NCBI RefSeq assembly: GCF_039543385.1
Contig: NZ_BAABJQ010000014.1
Location: 173,455 to 237,454 of the forward strand
DNA: 64,000 bases
From: Rugosimonospora acidiphila
Lineage (GTDB): Bacteria > Actinomycetota > Actinomycetes > Mycobacteriales > Micromonosporaceae
Direction of reading: 5' to 3'
Positions 33,651 to 42,441 of the stretch are shown piece after piece. A program made the position numbers and the translations under genes. The first letter of the stretch is position 1. Every line of letters starts with the position of its first letter. The notes beneath the pieces were generated by a model. That model did no database searches, was not told the origin of the DNA, and saw only the letters and a list, made by a program, of their open reading frames with translations.

Positions 33651-36517
33651 TACACCGGCCCGGCGTTCTCCGGGCCGGTCGAACTGCGGCGGTTCGCCTC
33701 CCTCGCGATGTCGATCCGCGAGCTCACCCCGAGCTTGGCCAGTACGTGCGAGACGTGGGTCTGCACGGTGCGCCGGGACAGGAACAGCTGTGCGGCGATC
33801 TGCGGGTTGGACAGACCCCGCGAGACCTGCTCGGCGATCCGCAGCTCGGTCGGGGTGAGGCTGTCCCAGCCGTGGCGGGACCGGCGGTGCGGGGCGTGCG
33901 GGCCGCGGCGGATGCCATACGCGCGGAACGTGGCCTGCGTACGGTCCAGGTCCCAGCCCGCCCCGAGCGACGAGTACACCGAGTACGCGTCGGTGAAGTG
34001 GGTACGCGCGGCGGTGGTGTCCCCGGCGTCGGCCAGCGCGACCGCGGCGGCCTCCAGCGCCTGCGCGCGGGGCAGCGGGCGCTGGGCCGCGTGGTAATGG
34101 GCGGCGGCCGCCAGCAGCGCCACCGGATCGCGGTCGAGCAGGCCACGACAGTGCGTGCCGACCGCCTTCCAGTGCGGTATGTCCGAGGAGTCGGCGACCG
34201 ACTCGGCGCGGCTGGCCACGGCCTGCGCGGTCTCGTCGTCCCCGACCATCATGGCGAGGCGTACCGCGTCGGCCATCAGGTCGGCGGTCTCCTCCACGTC
34301 CTCGGAGCTCTCCGACAGCCCGGCCATCAGCAGGGCCAACGCGTCGCCGGGCGCCTCGGACTGCTCCCGGTCCAGGCTGCGCGCCAGCGCGAGCGGGCCC
34401 AGCAGCCGGTCCTCGCCCAGCCGGGCGGCGCACCGCTCGGCCTTGGCCAGGTGCCGGATGGCGGTGGTCTCGCCCCGGTGGAACTGGATGATGGCGGCCA
34501 GGCCGTACGCGCTGCACTCGACGCTCGGGTCGGACTGCGGGTGGGAGCTGAGGTCGACCTCGGCCAGCGCGTCGTCCCACCGGCCGACGTCGAACAGCAA
34601 CTCGGCGACCACGACCTGGGCCTGCGCCAGGCGGGCCACGTTGCCGGCGTCGTCGGCGAGCTGGCGCACCTGCTCGGCGGCGCTGAACGCGGCATCGTAG
34701 CGGTCCATGTCGCCGAGCGTGGCCGCCTGGTTGATCTGCAGCATCAGCCTCAGGTCGGTCAGCGACGGGTCGCCCTCGACCATGGCACGCACCCGGTCGA
34801 ACAGCGCCAGCGACTCGGTCGTATCGCCGCGCATGCCGTGGATCAGCGTCAGCACGCCCAACGACCAACCGCTGGCCCAGCGATCCCCCGCCGAGGCCGC
34901 CAGGTCGAACGCCTCCTTCGCGACCTGGCCGGCGGCCTCCAGCCGGCCGAGGCTGCGCTGCAGGCGGGCGACGAGGACGAGCAGGCGGGCCCGCGCGCGC
35001 GGCTGGAGATCGTAGGACTCGAGCGTGCGCGTCACCTCGGCCAGGGCCTCCTCCGAGCGCCCCTCCGCGATCCGGCAGGGCGCGAGCGTCCAGTGCAGGT
35101 CGACCAGGAGTTCCGGCCGGGTGACCTGATCCAGCGCCGCCCCGGCCACCGCCGCGGCGGCGGCGGTCTCGCCGGCCGAGTAGAGCGCGTCGGCCAGCCG
35201 GCAGGTGAGCAGGTCGTGCGGCGGGTCCCCGGCGGGGATCGCACCCACCGCCCAGCGCAGCAGCGGGATGGCGGCGTGCGGGGCCTGGCCGACCAGTTGC
35301 TGGCCGGCGCTGGCGAGCCAGCGCACCATCCAGTCGTCCACCGCGCCCGTGCTGCGGAACGCGTCGGCGGCCGGGAGCAGCTGGCGGGCCACCTGTTCGA
35401 CCGGGGCGCCGTCCTCGGTGAGCGCTCGGGCGGCGTCCCGGTGCCAGGCCGCACGCACCGCGATGGGCATCACGTCGTAGAGGGCGGACCTGATCAGCGG
35501 GTGCCGGAAGGCGAGCTCGTGGCCGCTGTCCGTGACGACGCCGGCGAGCAGTGCCTCGTCGAGCGCGGGCAGCAGGTCGGTGACCGGGCGGCCCGAGGCC
35601 ACGGCCAGCTCGGAGACCGAGAACTCCTCGCCGAGCAGCGCGGCCATCCGCAGCACCTCGCGCGCCGAGGAGGACAGGAACTCCAGCCGGTCGGCGATGG
35701 CACCGGCGAGCGAGTCCGGCGGTGATCCCCCGGCGGCCTCCACGCAGTCGCCCTCGACGGTCAGCGCCCGGCCGCGCACCAGCGCGTCGACCAGTTCGAT
35801 GAGGTAGAGCGGGTTGCCGGCGGCCCCCTCGGCGAGGCCGCGCAGCCGAGCTCCCGGCACGCCGCCGACCTCGCGGGCGATCAGCTCGGCCGCCTCGTTC
35901 TCGGACAGGCCGCGCAGGCGCAGCAGCCCGCCGTCCGGCTCCACCGCCCGGCGCAGCGCGATCACGTCCTCCCGGCGCGGCACCGGCCGGCTCGCGCCGA
36001 CCAACAGCAGGGACATCTGCCGGACCGATCGGACCAGCCGGCCCAGCGCCATCACGGTCGCCGGGTCGGCCCACTGCAGGTCGTCGACGATGAGCAGCAC
36101 GGGTTGCCCAGAGCACACCTCGTCCATGAGAGCGAGGAACCGCTCGGTGGCCGCGGCCACCACATCGGTCCGGCTGCCGGGCGTGGTCTCCGCCCTCAGC
36201 ATTTCGGCGATGCGGGCCGGCCCGTCGCCGGCCACCCCGGTCTCGGCCTGTGCGGCCTCCAGCAGCGGCAGCAGTGGGAATGCCTGGCTGAGTTCGTCGC
36301 AGATCGCCCAGAACACTCGGCAGCCGGCGGACACCGCGTCGCTGGCGAGAACCCGCAGCAGAGAGGACTTGCCGATCCCGGGCTCACCCTCGATCAGCAC
36401 GGACTGACCGCGGCCCGCGGCCAGATCGGCGATCCAGCCGCGGGCCTGGTCGAGTTGGTGGCGGCGACCAACTAGCGATTCGGCAACAAGCGCTTCAGTC
36501 AACCCGCCACACCCCAC
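33650..36517 (-). CDS. LuxR-family ATP-binding regulator (LAL type)
   Basis: 955 residues, typical of large ATP-binding LuxR regulators. Walker A GEPGIGKSS is at residues 44-51, Walker B is LLIVDDLQWAD, then comes a long region of TPR-like helices (about 350-850) and a C-terminal LuxR helix-turn-helix: LTPTELRIAEQVSRGLSNPQ, RRTVQTHVSHVLAKLG. Such proteins integrate a ligand signal with ATP binding and often activate secondary metabolism or sugar genes. The GTG at 36517 gives the longest frame; SLVGRR from residue 15 is the conserved beginning, so a slightly later start is possible. Its targets are unknown; no biosynthetic cluster adjoins. Confidence 0.88.
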   Translation of the reverse strand: MGCGGLTEALVAESLVGRRHQLDQARGWIADLAAGRGQSVLIEGEPGIGKSSLLRVLASDAVSAGCRVFWAICDELSQAFPLLPLLEAAQAETGVAGDGPARIAEMLRAETTPGSRTDVVAAATERFLALMDEVCSGQPVLLIVDDLQWADPATVMALGRLVRSVRQMSLLLVGASRPVPRREDVIALRRAVEPDGGLLRLRGLSENEAAELIAREVGGVPGARLRGLAEGAAGNPLYLIELVDALVRGRALTVEGDCVEAAGGSPPDSLAGAIADRLEFLSSSAREVLRMAALLGEEFSVSELAVASGRPVTDLLPALDEALLAGVVTDSGHELAFRHPLIRSALYDVMPIAVRAAWHRDAARALTEDGAPVEQVARQLLPAADAFRSTGAVDDWMVRWLASAGQQLVGQAPHAAIPLLRWAVGAIPAGDPPHDLLTCRLADALYSAGETAAAAAVAGAALDQVTRPELLVDLHWTLAPCRIAEGRSEEALAEVTRTLESYDLQPRARARLLVLVARLQRSLGRLEAAGQVAKEAFDLAASAGDRWASGWSLGVLTLIHGMRGDTTESLALFDRVRAMVEGDPSLTDLRLMLQINQAATLGDMDRYDAAFSAAEQVRQLADDAGNVARLAQAQVVVAELLFDVGRWDDALAEVDLSSHPQSDPSVECSAYGLAAIIQFHRGETTAIRHLAKAERCAARLGEDRLLGPLALARSLDREQSEAPGDALALLMAGLSESSEDVEETADLMADAVRLAMMVGDDETAQAVASRAESVADSSDIPHWKAVGTHCRGLLDRDPVALLAAAAHYHAAQRPLPRAQALEAAAVALADAGDTTAARTHFTDAYSVYSSLGAGWDLDRTQATFRAYGIRRGPHAPHRRSRHGWDSLTPTELRIAEQVSRGLSNPQIAAQLFLSRRTVQTHVSHVLAKLGVSSRIDIAREANRRSSTGPENAGPV

Positions 36518-36837
36518 TCTGGCTGCGTCGTCAGTAATGCGGTTGATTCATTCGGTGTTCATCCGCGACGAGCCGCCGAGGAACATCGGTTCGGCAATGT
36601 TTTGCCGGTTCATGATCTGCATCGGCATTTCCGCAGGTCAGTCGCGTAGAACGACGTTGCAGATCACAAATGCCGATAAGGATCACGGATCGCAATTGGG
36701 CCTGGTTAATTCATCTTAAGTTAATGTTGCGTTAACCCGCGCATAATCCTAGGATCACCCCGCGTCCATGTTGCACATCGAACGTAACGACCACCTGGCC
36801 GGGTGTCCCTGTAGTTACCCGCTTGGCAGGAGTCGCG
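36518..36837. other. AT-richer intergenic region between divergent genes
   Basis: 320 bp separate the LAL gene and the small secreted peptide gene. It includes an inverted repeat GTTAA-tgttgcg-TTAAC (36720-36736) and CATAAT (36742-36747), a possible -10. The base composition is clearly less GC-rich than the surroundings. A 60-codon open frame at 36537-36719 has no ribosome-binding site or similarity and is not called. Confidence 0.45.
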
Positions 36838-37026
36838 ATGCGAACCAAACGCAGCGTGATCATGCTTGTCGTAATGATGAGCACCGCGGGTGCATTGATG
36901 GCCGCTGCAACGGCCAAGGCACCCGCAAGCCACCACGCCACAAGCCAGTACGCTTCAGCCCACGTGATTGCGATCGGCTCGGCTACCACCTCCGTATCGA
37001 GCCCCGACGTTCACTACGACATCTGA
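36838..37026 (+). CDS. Small secreted peptide precursor
   Basis: 62 residues: MRTKRSVIMLVVMMSTAGAL followed by an Ala-rich cleavage region (ATAKA), i.e. a signal peptide, and a mature part of about 33 residues rich in Ser, His and Ala (SHHATSQYASAHVIAIGS) ending SPDVHYDI. There are no cysteines. GGCAGGAG lies 7 nt before the ATG and a terminator follows the stop at once, so the gene looks self-contained. I do not recognise the family; a secreted signalling or structural peptide is possible but untested. Confidence 0.55.
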   Translation: MRTKRSVIMLVVMMSTAGALMAAATAKAPASHHATSQYASAHVIAIGSATTSVSSPDVHYDI

Positions 37027-37031
37027 TGATG

Positions 37032-37052
37032 CCCAATCCCCTCGGGGATGGG
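37032..37052 (+). terminator. Terminator of the small peptide gene
   Basis: ATCCC-ctcg-GGGAT with outer CCC/GGG pairs (one bulged A) forms a stem 6 bp after the stop codon, followed by a mildly T-rich stretch. Confidence 0.5.
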
Positions 37053-37397
37053 AAGTTCTGATCTGCAATTCCCGGGTGCAAATTGCGAAATGGCACGTGC
37101 GGAGCCGGGCGGTGTGTGATCGACCCGCCCGGCCCGCGACCCTCGCCCCACCGGCTTCGGCGTCGCGGATCCGCCACCTGGCGGATGTCTCCCGACCCAC
37201 CTGTGTGTATCCGAGGTAGCCGCCGCCCCCCTTGCCGTCTGCGGCCGGACATATACGCCAGGTGATCGATGTTTCACCGCCCCGGCCCACGACAATGGGA
37301 ACTCGTGCATATGGCCAGGACACCGGCGCACCGGAGCCACCGACGGCGACCGGCACCGGTGCTCTACGTCCGTCGTCGGGGTCAAGGGGTGGCTACG
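37053..37397. other. Intergenic stretch before the GPP34 gene
   Basis: 345 bp with no supported gene. An open frame from 37269 is continuous with the GPP34 gene but its first 43 codons are Arg/Pro-rich and unlike the family, so I treat them as untranslated leader. Confidence 0.45.
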
Positions 37398-38036
37398 GTG
37401 CTGGCTGACCAGTTCTTCCTGATCGCACACGAGGACCGAAACGGCCGATCCCGCCTACACTCCCGGGCCACCAGCCTGGGCCTGGCGGCCGGCCTCATGG
37501 GCGAGCTGATACTGCTCGGCCGGGTACGGATATTCGACGGCGAACTGTCGGTCGTCAGTCGCGATCCGCCCGGCGACCCGCTCGCGCACAACGTCCTGGA
37601 CCTGCTCATCGCCCAGCCGCAGCATCGCGACGTGCGCGTCTGGCTGGCGTACCTGGCCCAGGAGGCGTCGGAGAAGGTGGGCGAGCGTCTACTGCGGGCG
37701 GGCGCCGTCGAGACAGTGGTCCGCCGCAGGCTGATGAGCAGCCAGACGCTCTACATGCCGATGAACGCGGACCAGCGCAACGCCGCGGCCTGGGCCCGGG
37801 TGCGCCTGGCGAACCTGCTCGTCCGGCAGGGCGAGCTGGACATCGAGGACCGGATGCTGGCCGGCCTGATGTTCGCGACCGGACTGACCCGGTACGTCCT
37901 GTGGGACCTGCCGGTACACCGTCCGGGTCTGGAATATCTGCATATCGTCGTCAACTCCCTTCCGGCGGACCTACGCGAGCTCATCGAGCACACGCAGACG
38001 TCCGTCGGATCCGTTCTCTCAGCCGGTCGACGTTGA
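37398..38036 (+). CDS. GPP34 (GOLPH3-like) family protein
   Basis: 212 residues from GTG 37398 with GGGG 8 nt upstream. LADQFFLIAHEDRNGRSRL and the helical LGLAAGLMGELILLGRVRI are the typical beginning of bacterial GPP34 proteins; SSQTLYMPMNADQRNAAAWARV is the conserved middle part. The eukaryotic homologue binds phosphatidylinositol 4-phosphate at the Golgi; actinomycetes carry many copies of unknown role, probably at membranes. It lies 50 bp before the amino acid permease gene, possibly in one transcript. Confidence 0.85.
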   Translation: MLADQFFLIAHEDRNGRSRLHSRATSLGLAAGLMGELILLGRVRIFDGELSVVSRDPPGDPLAHNVLDLLIAQPQHRDVRVWLAYLAQEASEKVGERLLRAGAVETVVRRRLMSSQTLYMPMNADQRNAAAWARVRLANLLVRQGELDIEDRMLAGLMFATGLTRYVLWDLPVHRPGLEYLHIVVNSLPADLRELIEHTQTSVGSVLSAGRR

Positions 38037-38086
38037 GCCCGCGCGGGCGCCACGCCATGGGCCGGACCCAAGTTTGGAGGCTGGCA

Positions 38087-39655
38087 ATGGCGCGACCGGA
38101 CGCCGCTGGACCCGACATCGTGTCGCGGTCACTGGCGAGCAATCGGCTCGGGGTGCCGTCGGTGGTGTTCTTCGGCGTCGCTGGCGCCGCACCGCTGACG
38201 GTCATCCTCGGCGCGGTCACCACGATCTACGCGGTCATCGGCAGCACGGCCGTGCCGCTGTCGTACGTGGTCGCCGCGGCGATCCTGTCGATGTTCACGG
38301 TCGGGTTCGTGGCGATGAGCCGCCACATCGTCAACTCCGGCGCCTTCTACTCCTACATCAGCCACGGGCTGGGCCGGATACCGGGTGTGAGCGCGGCGTT
38401 CGTCGCCCTGCCGGCGTACTCGATGATGCAGATCGGCCTGTTCGGGCTGTTCGGCGTGGTCGCCTCCAACCTGTTTCAGACCGCCGGCTACCACGTCAGC
38501 TGGTTCGCCTGCGCCCTGGTGGGCTGGGCGCTGGTCTCGGTACTCGGCCTGCTCTGGGTCGACCTGTCCGGCCGCGTACTGGCGGTGCTGCTGGTCTGCG
38601 AGATCACGCTCGTGCTCATCTACGACGGCGTGATGATCGCCCATCCGGCCGGCGGCAGCGTCGGCTACGGCATGCTCAACCCGGCCAACATGCTCTCTCC
38701 ACAGGCCGCCGCGATGCTCGTGGTGGCGATCACCGGCTTCGTGGGCTTCGAGGCGACCGTGGTGCTGTCGGAGGAGGCCAGGGATCCCAAACGCACCATC
38801 GCCCGCGCCACGCACTGGGCAGTGATCATCCCCGGCCTGCTGTGCGGCACGTCGGCGTGGGCGATGGCCGTCGCCGCCGGGCAGGCCAACATCGTGCCGG
38901 AGGCGAAGGCACAGAAGACCAACCTGGTGTTCACCCTCGTCGCCCCGCACGTGCCGACCATCCTCCTACACATCGGGTACGCCCTGTTCCTCACCAGCGT
39001 GTTCGCGGCGCTGCTCGCCTTTCACGCCGCGGTCGCCCGGTACCAATTCGCCCTGGGCCGGGAGGGCATCCTGCCGCTGGCCTGGGGCCGCACCCAGCCG
39101 CGTACCGGCGCGCCGCTGCTCGGCTCGCTCACGCAGAGCGTCCTGGCGCTGGCGGTGCTGGCCGCCTACTCCCGTACCCACGCCGACCCGCTGGTCTACC
39201 TGTTCGCCTGGCTGACCGTCATCGGCGGGCTGGGTGTGCTCATCCTGATGTGGAGCGCCTCGGCCGCGGTGGTGGCGTTCTTCGCCCGTAACCGGGGACG
39301 GGAGAACGCGTGGCGCGCCTGGATCGCTCCGGGGGCGGCGTTCCTCCTGCTCACCGGCGTGCTCGCGGCCACCGTCGTCGGCCTGGGCGACATGCTCCAG
39401 GTCGCGCCGCACTCGCCGTTCCGCTGGCTCATCCCGCCCGCGTACGCGGCGGTGGCGGTGCTCGGCCTGTGCTGGGGCGCGATCACCCGGGTGCGGCGCC
39501 CGCAGGTGTACGCCGCGATCGGCCGGGGCGCCGGCGGCAACGTGACGCCGCCGCCCATCCCCTGGCAGCGGCGCGAGCCGCAGCCCGAGCCGCGGCTTGA
39601 GCCGCAACCCGAGCCGCACTCCGAGCCCATCAGCGCCCGCGGGTTCTGGGGCTGA
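38087..39655 (+). CDS. APC family amino acid permease
   Basis: 522 residues with about 12 membrane segments. LGVPSVVFFGVAGAAPLTVI is the first APC helix, GFVGFEATVVLSEEARDPKRTI is the conserved helix 6-loop motif of the superfamily, and RYQFALGREGILP follows helix 8. It moves an amino acid or amine across the membrane. ATG 38087 has TTGGAGG 6 nt upstream. The cytoplasmic C-terminus carries short Glu-Pro repeats (EPQPEPRLEPQPEPHSEP). Confidence 0.88.
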   Translation: MARPDAAGPDIVSRSLASNRLGVPSVVFFGVAGAAPLTVILGAVTTIYAVIGSTAVPLSYVVAAAILSMFTVGFVAMSRHIVNSGAFYSYISHGLGRIPGVSAAFVALPAYSMMQIGLFGLFGVVASNLFQTAGYHVSWFACALVGWALVSVLGLLWVDLSGRVLAVLLVCEITLVLIYDGVMIAHPAGGSVGYGMLNPANMLSPQAAAMLVVAITGFVGFEATVVLSEEARDPKRTIARATHWAVIIPGLLCGTSAWAMAVAAGQANIVPEAKAQKTNLVFTLVAPHVPTILLHIGYALFLTSVFAALLAFHAAVARYQFALGREGILPLAWGRTQPRTGAPLLGSLTQSVLALAVLAAYSRTHADPLVYLFAWLTVIGGLGVLILMWSASAAVVAFFARNRGRENAWRAWIAPGAAFLLLTGVLAATVVGLGDMLQVAPHSPFRWLIPPAYAAVAVLGLCWGAITRVRRPQVYAAIGRGAGGNVTPPPIPWQRREPQPEPRLEPQPEPHSEPISARGFWG

Positions 39656-39704
39656 ACCGCACCTCGCCGCTCTCGTCTTTCCCGAAACCAAGAAAGGGAT
39701 TGCT

Positions 39705-40322
39705 ATGACGTATGCCATCCAGGATCTGGTGATCCGCGACGTCGCCCCGGTGGATACCGGCGAACTCACCAAGCTTCTGGCCGACGCGATGGGCGACGGC
39801 CTGGTCGCCCAGTGGCTCGCGCCCGAAGTGACCGTCCGGCGCGAGTACGCCCCCGCCTACTTCGGCATCTTCGCCGAGCACGCCATCCGGTACGGCGAGG
39901 TCTACACGTCCGTCGACGAGCACACGGGCGAACTGTCCGGCGTGGCCCTGTGGTTCCCGCTCACCGCGCCACTGCCTGGACCGGCCGACTACGACGTCCG
40001 GATCAAAAACGCCTCCGAGTCGGCATTCGACCGCGTGCGGATACTGGACGCCGCGCTCGAGGCGCACCACCCACTTGAGCCGCACCACTACCTCGCGTTC
40101 ATCGCCGTGCAGCCGAGGCTGCAGAACCGAGGCATCGGCAGCGCACTGCTCGACCGCCATCACGCCAGGCTCGACGACGCCGGAATCCCCGCCTACCTGG
40201 AGGCCAACGATCCCCGCAACCGCGACCTGTACCTGCGCCACGGCTACGTCTGCCGCCCGGAAATCCGGCTGGAGGACGACGGGCCGTCGATCTGGCCGAT
40301 GTGGCGGGAGCCGATGGCCTGA
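39705..40322 (+). CDS. GNAT family N-acetyltransferase
   Basis: 205 residues. The acetyl-CoA loop is AVQPRLQNRGIGSALLDRHH and the C-terminal part has YLEANDPRNRDLYLRHGY, as in GNATs of the Hpa2-like small-molecule type. Start ATG 39705 with AAAGGGA upstream. It follows the permease by 50 bp and may be in the same transcript. The acceptor substrate is unknown. A 58-bp tandem repeat begins 24 bp after the stop. Confidence 0.82.
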   Translation: MTYAIQDLVIRDVAPVDTGELTKLLADAMGDGLVAQWLAPEVTVRREYAPAYFGIFAEHAIRYGEVYTSVDEHTGELSGVALWFPLTAPLPGPADYDVRIKNASESAFDRVRILDAALEAHHPLEPHHYLAFIAVQPRLQNRGIGSALLDRHHARLDDAGIPAYLEANDPRNRDLYLRHGYVCRPEIRLEDDGPSIWPMWREPMA

Positions 40323-40345
40323 CGCGCCGGGTCCGGCACGCGGTC

Positions 40346-40532
40346 TGCGCTCAGGCGGTGCCAGCCCTAGCCTGTGCTCGCCTCGCCAAAAAACGGCTGC
40401 GGCTGCGCTCAGGCGGTGCCAGCCCTAGCCTGTGCTCGCCTCGCCAAAAAACGGCTGCGGCTGTGCTCAGGCGGTGCCAGCCCTAGCCTGTGCTCGCCTC
40501 GCCAAAGAACGGCTGCGGCTGCGCTCAGGCGG
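40346..40532. repeat. 58-bp tandem repeat, three copies plus a partial
   Basis: Units start at 40346, 40404 and 40462, each beginning TGCGCTCAGG (TGTGCTCAGG in the third) and ending AACGGCTGCGGC; a 13-bp fourth copy (40520-40532) runs into the 3' end of the convergent gene. Copies differ at only two or so positions. Each contains CAGGC...GCCTG, so short hairpins are possible. The repeat fills the space between two convergent stop codons. Confidence 0.9.
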
Positions 40533-41067
40533 CTTCCGGGAAGTCGTACATCCAGTACGACTGCTCGTCCAGCCGTTGCATCCGCACGTTGCCGGCGAGC
40601 CGGTGCAGCAGCACCCGGACGGACCGGGGCAGGTGCCTGATCTCGTCGGTACGCGTACAGACGTCCAGCGCGGTGATCGAATCGCGGGTCGACGTCTCGT
40701 GCATGGCGGCGATCAGCTCGTGGAACGTCGTGATCGGTGCACCGGTCTCGACTGCCACGAAGCCGACGTACCAGATCCGGCCTTCCGCGTAGTACCTCGG
40801 CCATCGGCGCTCGAAGTACTCGGGTGAGATCAGCGGTACCGCGTGCAGGTCATTGGTGTACGTGGCCAGCCCGCACAGTGCCCCGGCGTCGTCCAGGCAC
40901 AGGTACTTCTGCACCCGAGGGTCGACCATCACCGCGTCGAACTCGTCGCGATACATCAGGTGCCGCTGGACCGCGAGGGCGTTGAGCTCGCGAAATGCCT
41001 TGTGGTAGAGGCTCCACGCGTCTTCGATGAGGGTGTCGTCCATCTCGCCGACAATTTTGATGCCCAT
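40525..41067 (-). CDS. Hypothetical protein, GNAT-like
   Basis: 180 residues from ATG 41067 (MGIKIVGEMDDTLIEDAW). Alternating strands and helices, with HLMYRDEFDAVMVDPRVQKY, GLATYTNDLHAVPLISPEYF and IWYVGFVAVE, look like an acyltransferase of the GNAT or acyl-homoserine-lactone-synthase-like fold, but a clear acetyl-CoA loop is missing. I would not assign a reaction. The last codons overlap the partial fourth copy of the tandem repeat, so the repeat may have grown from the end of this gene. Confidence 0.6.
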   Translation of the reverse strand: MGIKIVGEMDDTLIEDAWSLYHKAFRELNALAVQRHLMYRDEFDAVMVDPRVQKYLCLDDAGALCGLATYTNDLHAVPLISPEYFERRWPRYYAEGRIWYVGFVAVETGAPITTFHELIAAMHETSTRDSITALDVCTRTDEIRHLPRSVRVLLHRLAGNVRMQRLDEQSYWMYDFPEAA

Positions 41068-41193
41068 CCCCAGACCCCGATCGCACCGTTGGAATTCGTC
41101 TACGTGGATACGTGCACGTGCCCCAAGGATACGCGAAGTCATGGCCCAGTAACAATGCGTTACATTTGGCAAGTTGCATACAACAACCGATCT

Positions 41194-42441
41194 TTATTGG
41201 GCCGACCCGCCCGCCCGCACGGTCGGCCGCGCGGGCCGCACGGTGACCGACCGCCGTGCGGCCCGCGCCTCGAACCGGTGGAACACCAGACACAGGCAGG
41301 TCAGGGCGGCAGCGAACACCGGTAGCCAGGCCAGCCGGTGCCAGGGCCAGTCGCCCGTGGGTGGGTCGAGCAGGCCGGGCGGCGCTCCGAACGGCAGGCC
41401 GGCGAACGTCACCAGCAGCAGCGCGCTCTGGTGCCAGCAGTAGACGGTCATCGCGGCGCGGTTGACCGCCGCGACCGGCGCCCAGAGGACCGCGCGGCGC
41501 AGCACCCGGGCCAGCCACGGCCGCACCAGCAGGAACGCGCCGAGCTGGGCGGCGGCCAGGGCGAGCGCGAACAATGACGGCGGGTCCAGATTCGACCAGC
41601 CGTCACCGGGCACCCCGACCGCGCTGGCCGGGTAGCCGGCCAGCAGCACCAGCCCGGCCCCGGCGGCCACCCCAAGCGGCAGCAGCACGGCGCCAGTGGC
41701 CCGCCTCAGCCGGCCCTGCCCGCACGCCAGACCGAGCAGATACGGCACCGACCAGCCCACCGGTACGGCCAGCAGGGCAAGCCAGGTGGGCAGCCCGTGC
41801 GGGCGTACCGCGTCGGTCAGCGCGACCAGCACCACCGGCGGCCCGACCGACCACAGTCCAGCTCGAACGATGACCGCCCGCAGCACCGGGGTCAGCGCGG
41901 TCAGGGCCAGGTACACCAGCAGGAACCACAGCGGGTGCGACACCAGAGACCAGACCGCGCGCCGGGTGCCGGCCGGTACCCCGGCGGCGCGCAGCAGCAG
42001 CAGGGCGGTCAGCCAGACCGCCGCGAGGACCAGGACCGGCCGGATCAGCCGGACCAGCCGGGAACCCAGCCAGGACAGCGGTCGGCGATTCTCAGACCGC
42101 GGGTGCTCGCCCGCGCCAGAGGCCGGCTCGGTCGCGCCCTCGCGACGGAGGGCGCCTCGGGCCGCCGCGTATCCGCCGGCGAAGAAGAACGGCCCCAGCG
42201 TCTGGAAGAACCAACTCACCGGGTCGAGCCACGGCGCGTGCGCCAGCGGGCTCGCGCCGTGCAGCGCCCCCGGTTGGTGCGGGTCACCGACCAGGGCCGA
42301 CACCAGCCAGTGCCCGAGCACCACGCCGGCGATCGCGACCGCCCGCAGCGCGTCCACCGTCCGGTCGCGGTGCGGCGGCGTCGCGGCCTCGATCCGGACG
42401 GCCCAGCCCGGCCGCCGGGCCGTGACCGTGCCGCCGGTCAC
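41194..42441 (-). CDS. Acyltransferase 3 family membrane protein
   Basis: 415 residues with about ten membrane segments. RDRTVDALRAVAIAGVVLGHWL near the N-terminus carries the Arg and His of the acyltransferase-3 (OafA/NodX-type) family, which moves acyl groups across or at the membrane onto sugars or other acceptors. GTG 42441 overlaps the stop of the upstream hydrolase gene by GTGA, so the two are co-translated. Acceptor unknown. Confidence 0.85.
   Translation of the reverse strand: MTGGTVTARRPGWAVRIEAATPPHRDRTVDALRAVAIAGVVLGHWLVSALVGDPHQPGALHGASPLAHAPWLDPVSWFFQTLGPFFFAGGYAAARGALRREGATEPASGAGEHPRSENRRPLSWLGSRLVRLIRPVLVLAAVWLTALLLLRAAGVPAGTRRAVWSLVSHPLWFLLVYLALTALTPVLRAVIVRAGLWSVGPPVVLVALTDAVRPHGLPTWLALLAVPVGWSVPYLLGLACGQGRLRRATGAVLLPLGVAAGAGLVLLAGYPASAVGVPGDGWSNLDPPSLFALALAAAQLGAFLLVRPWLARVLRRAVLWAPVAAVNRAAMTVYCWHQSALLLVTFAGLPFGAPPGLLDPPTGDWPWHRLAWLPVFAAALTCLCLVFHRFEARAARRSVTVRPARPTVRAGGSAQ

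Noticed and set aside
36537..36719. 60-codon open frame upstream of the small peptide gene
   Set aside because: No ribosome-binding site, atypical codon use for the genome, no signal peptide or similarity.
40346..40532. Possible CRISPR array
   Set aside because: Repeats are head to tail with no unique spacers, and no cas genes are present.
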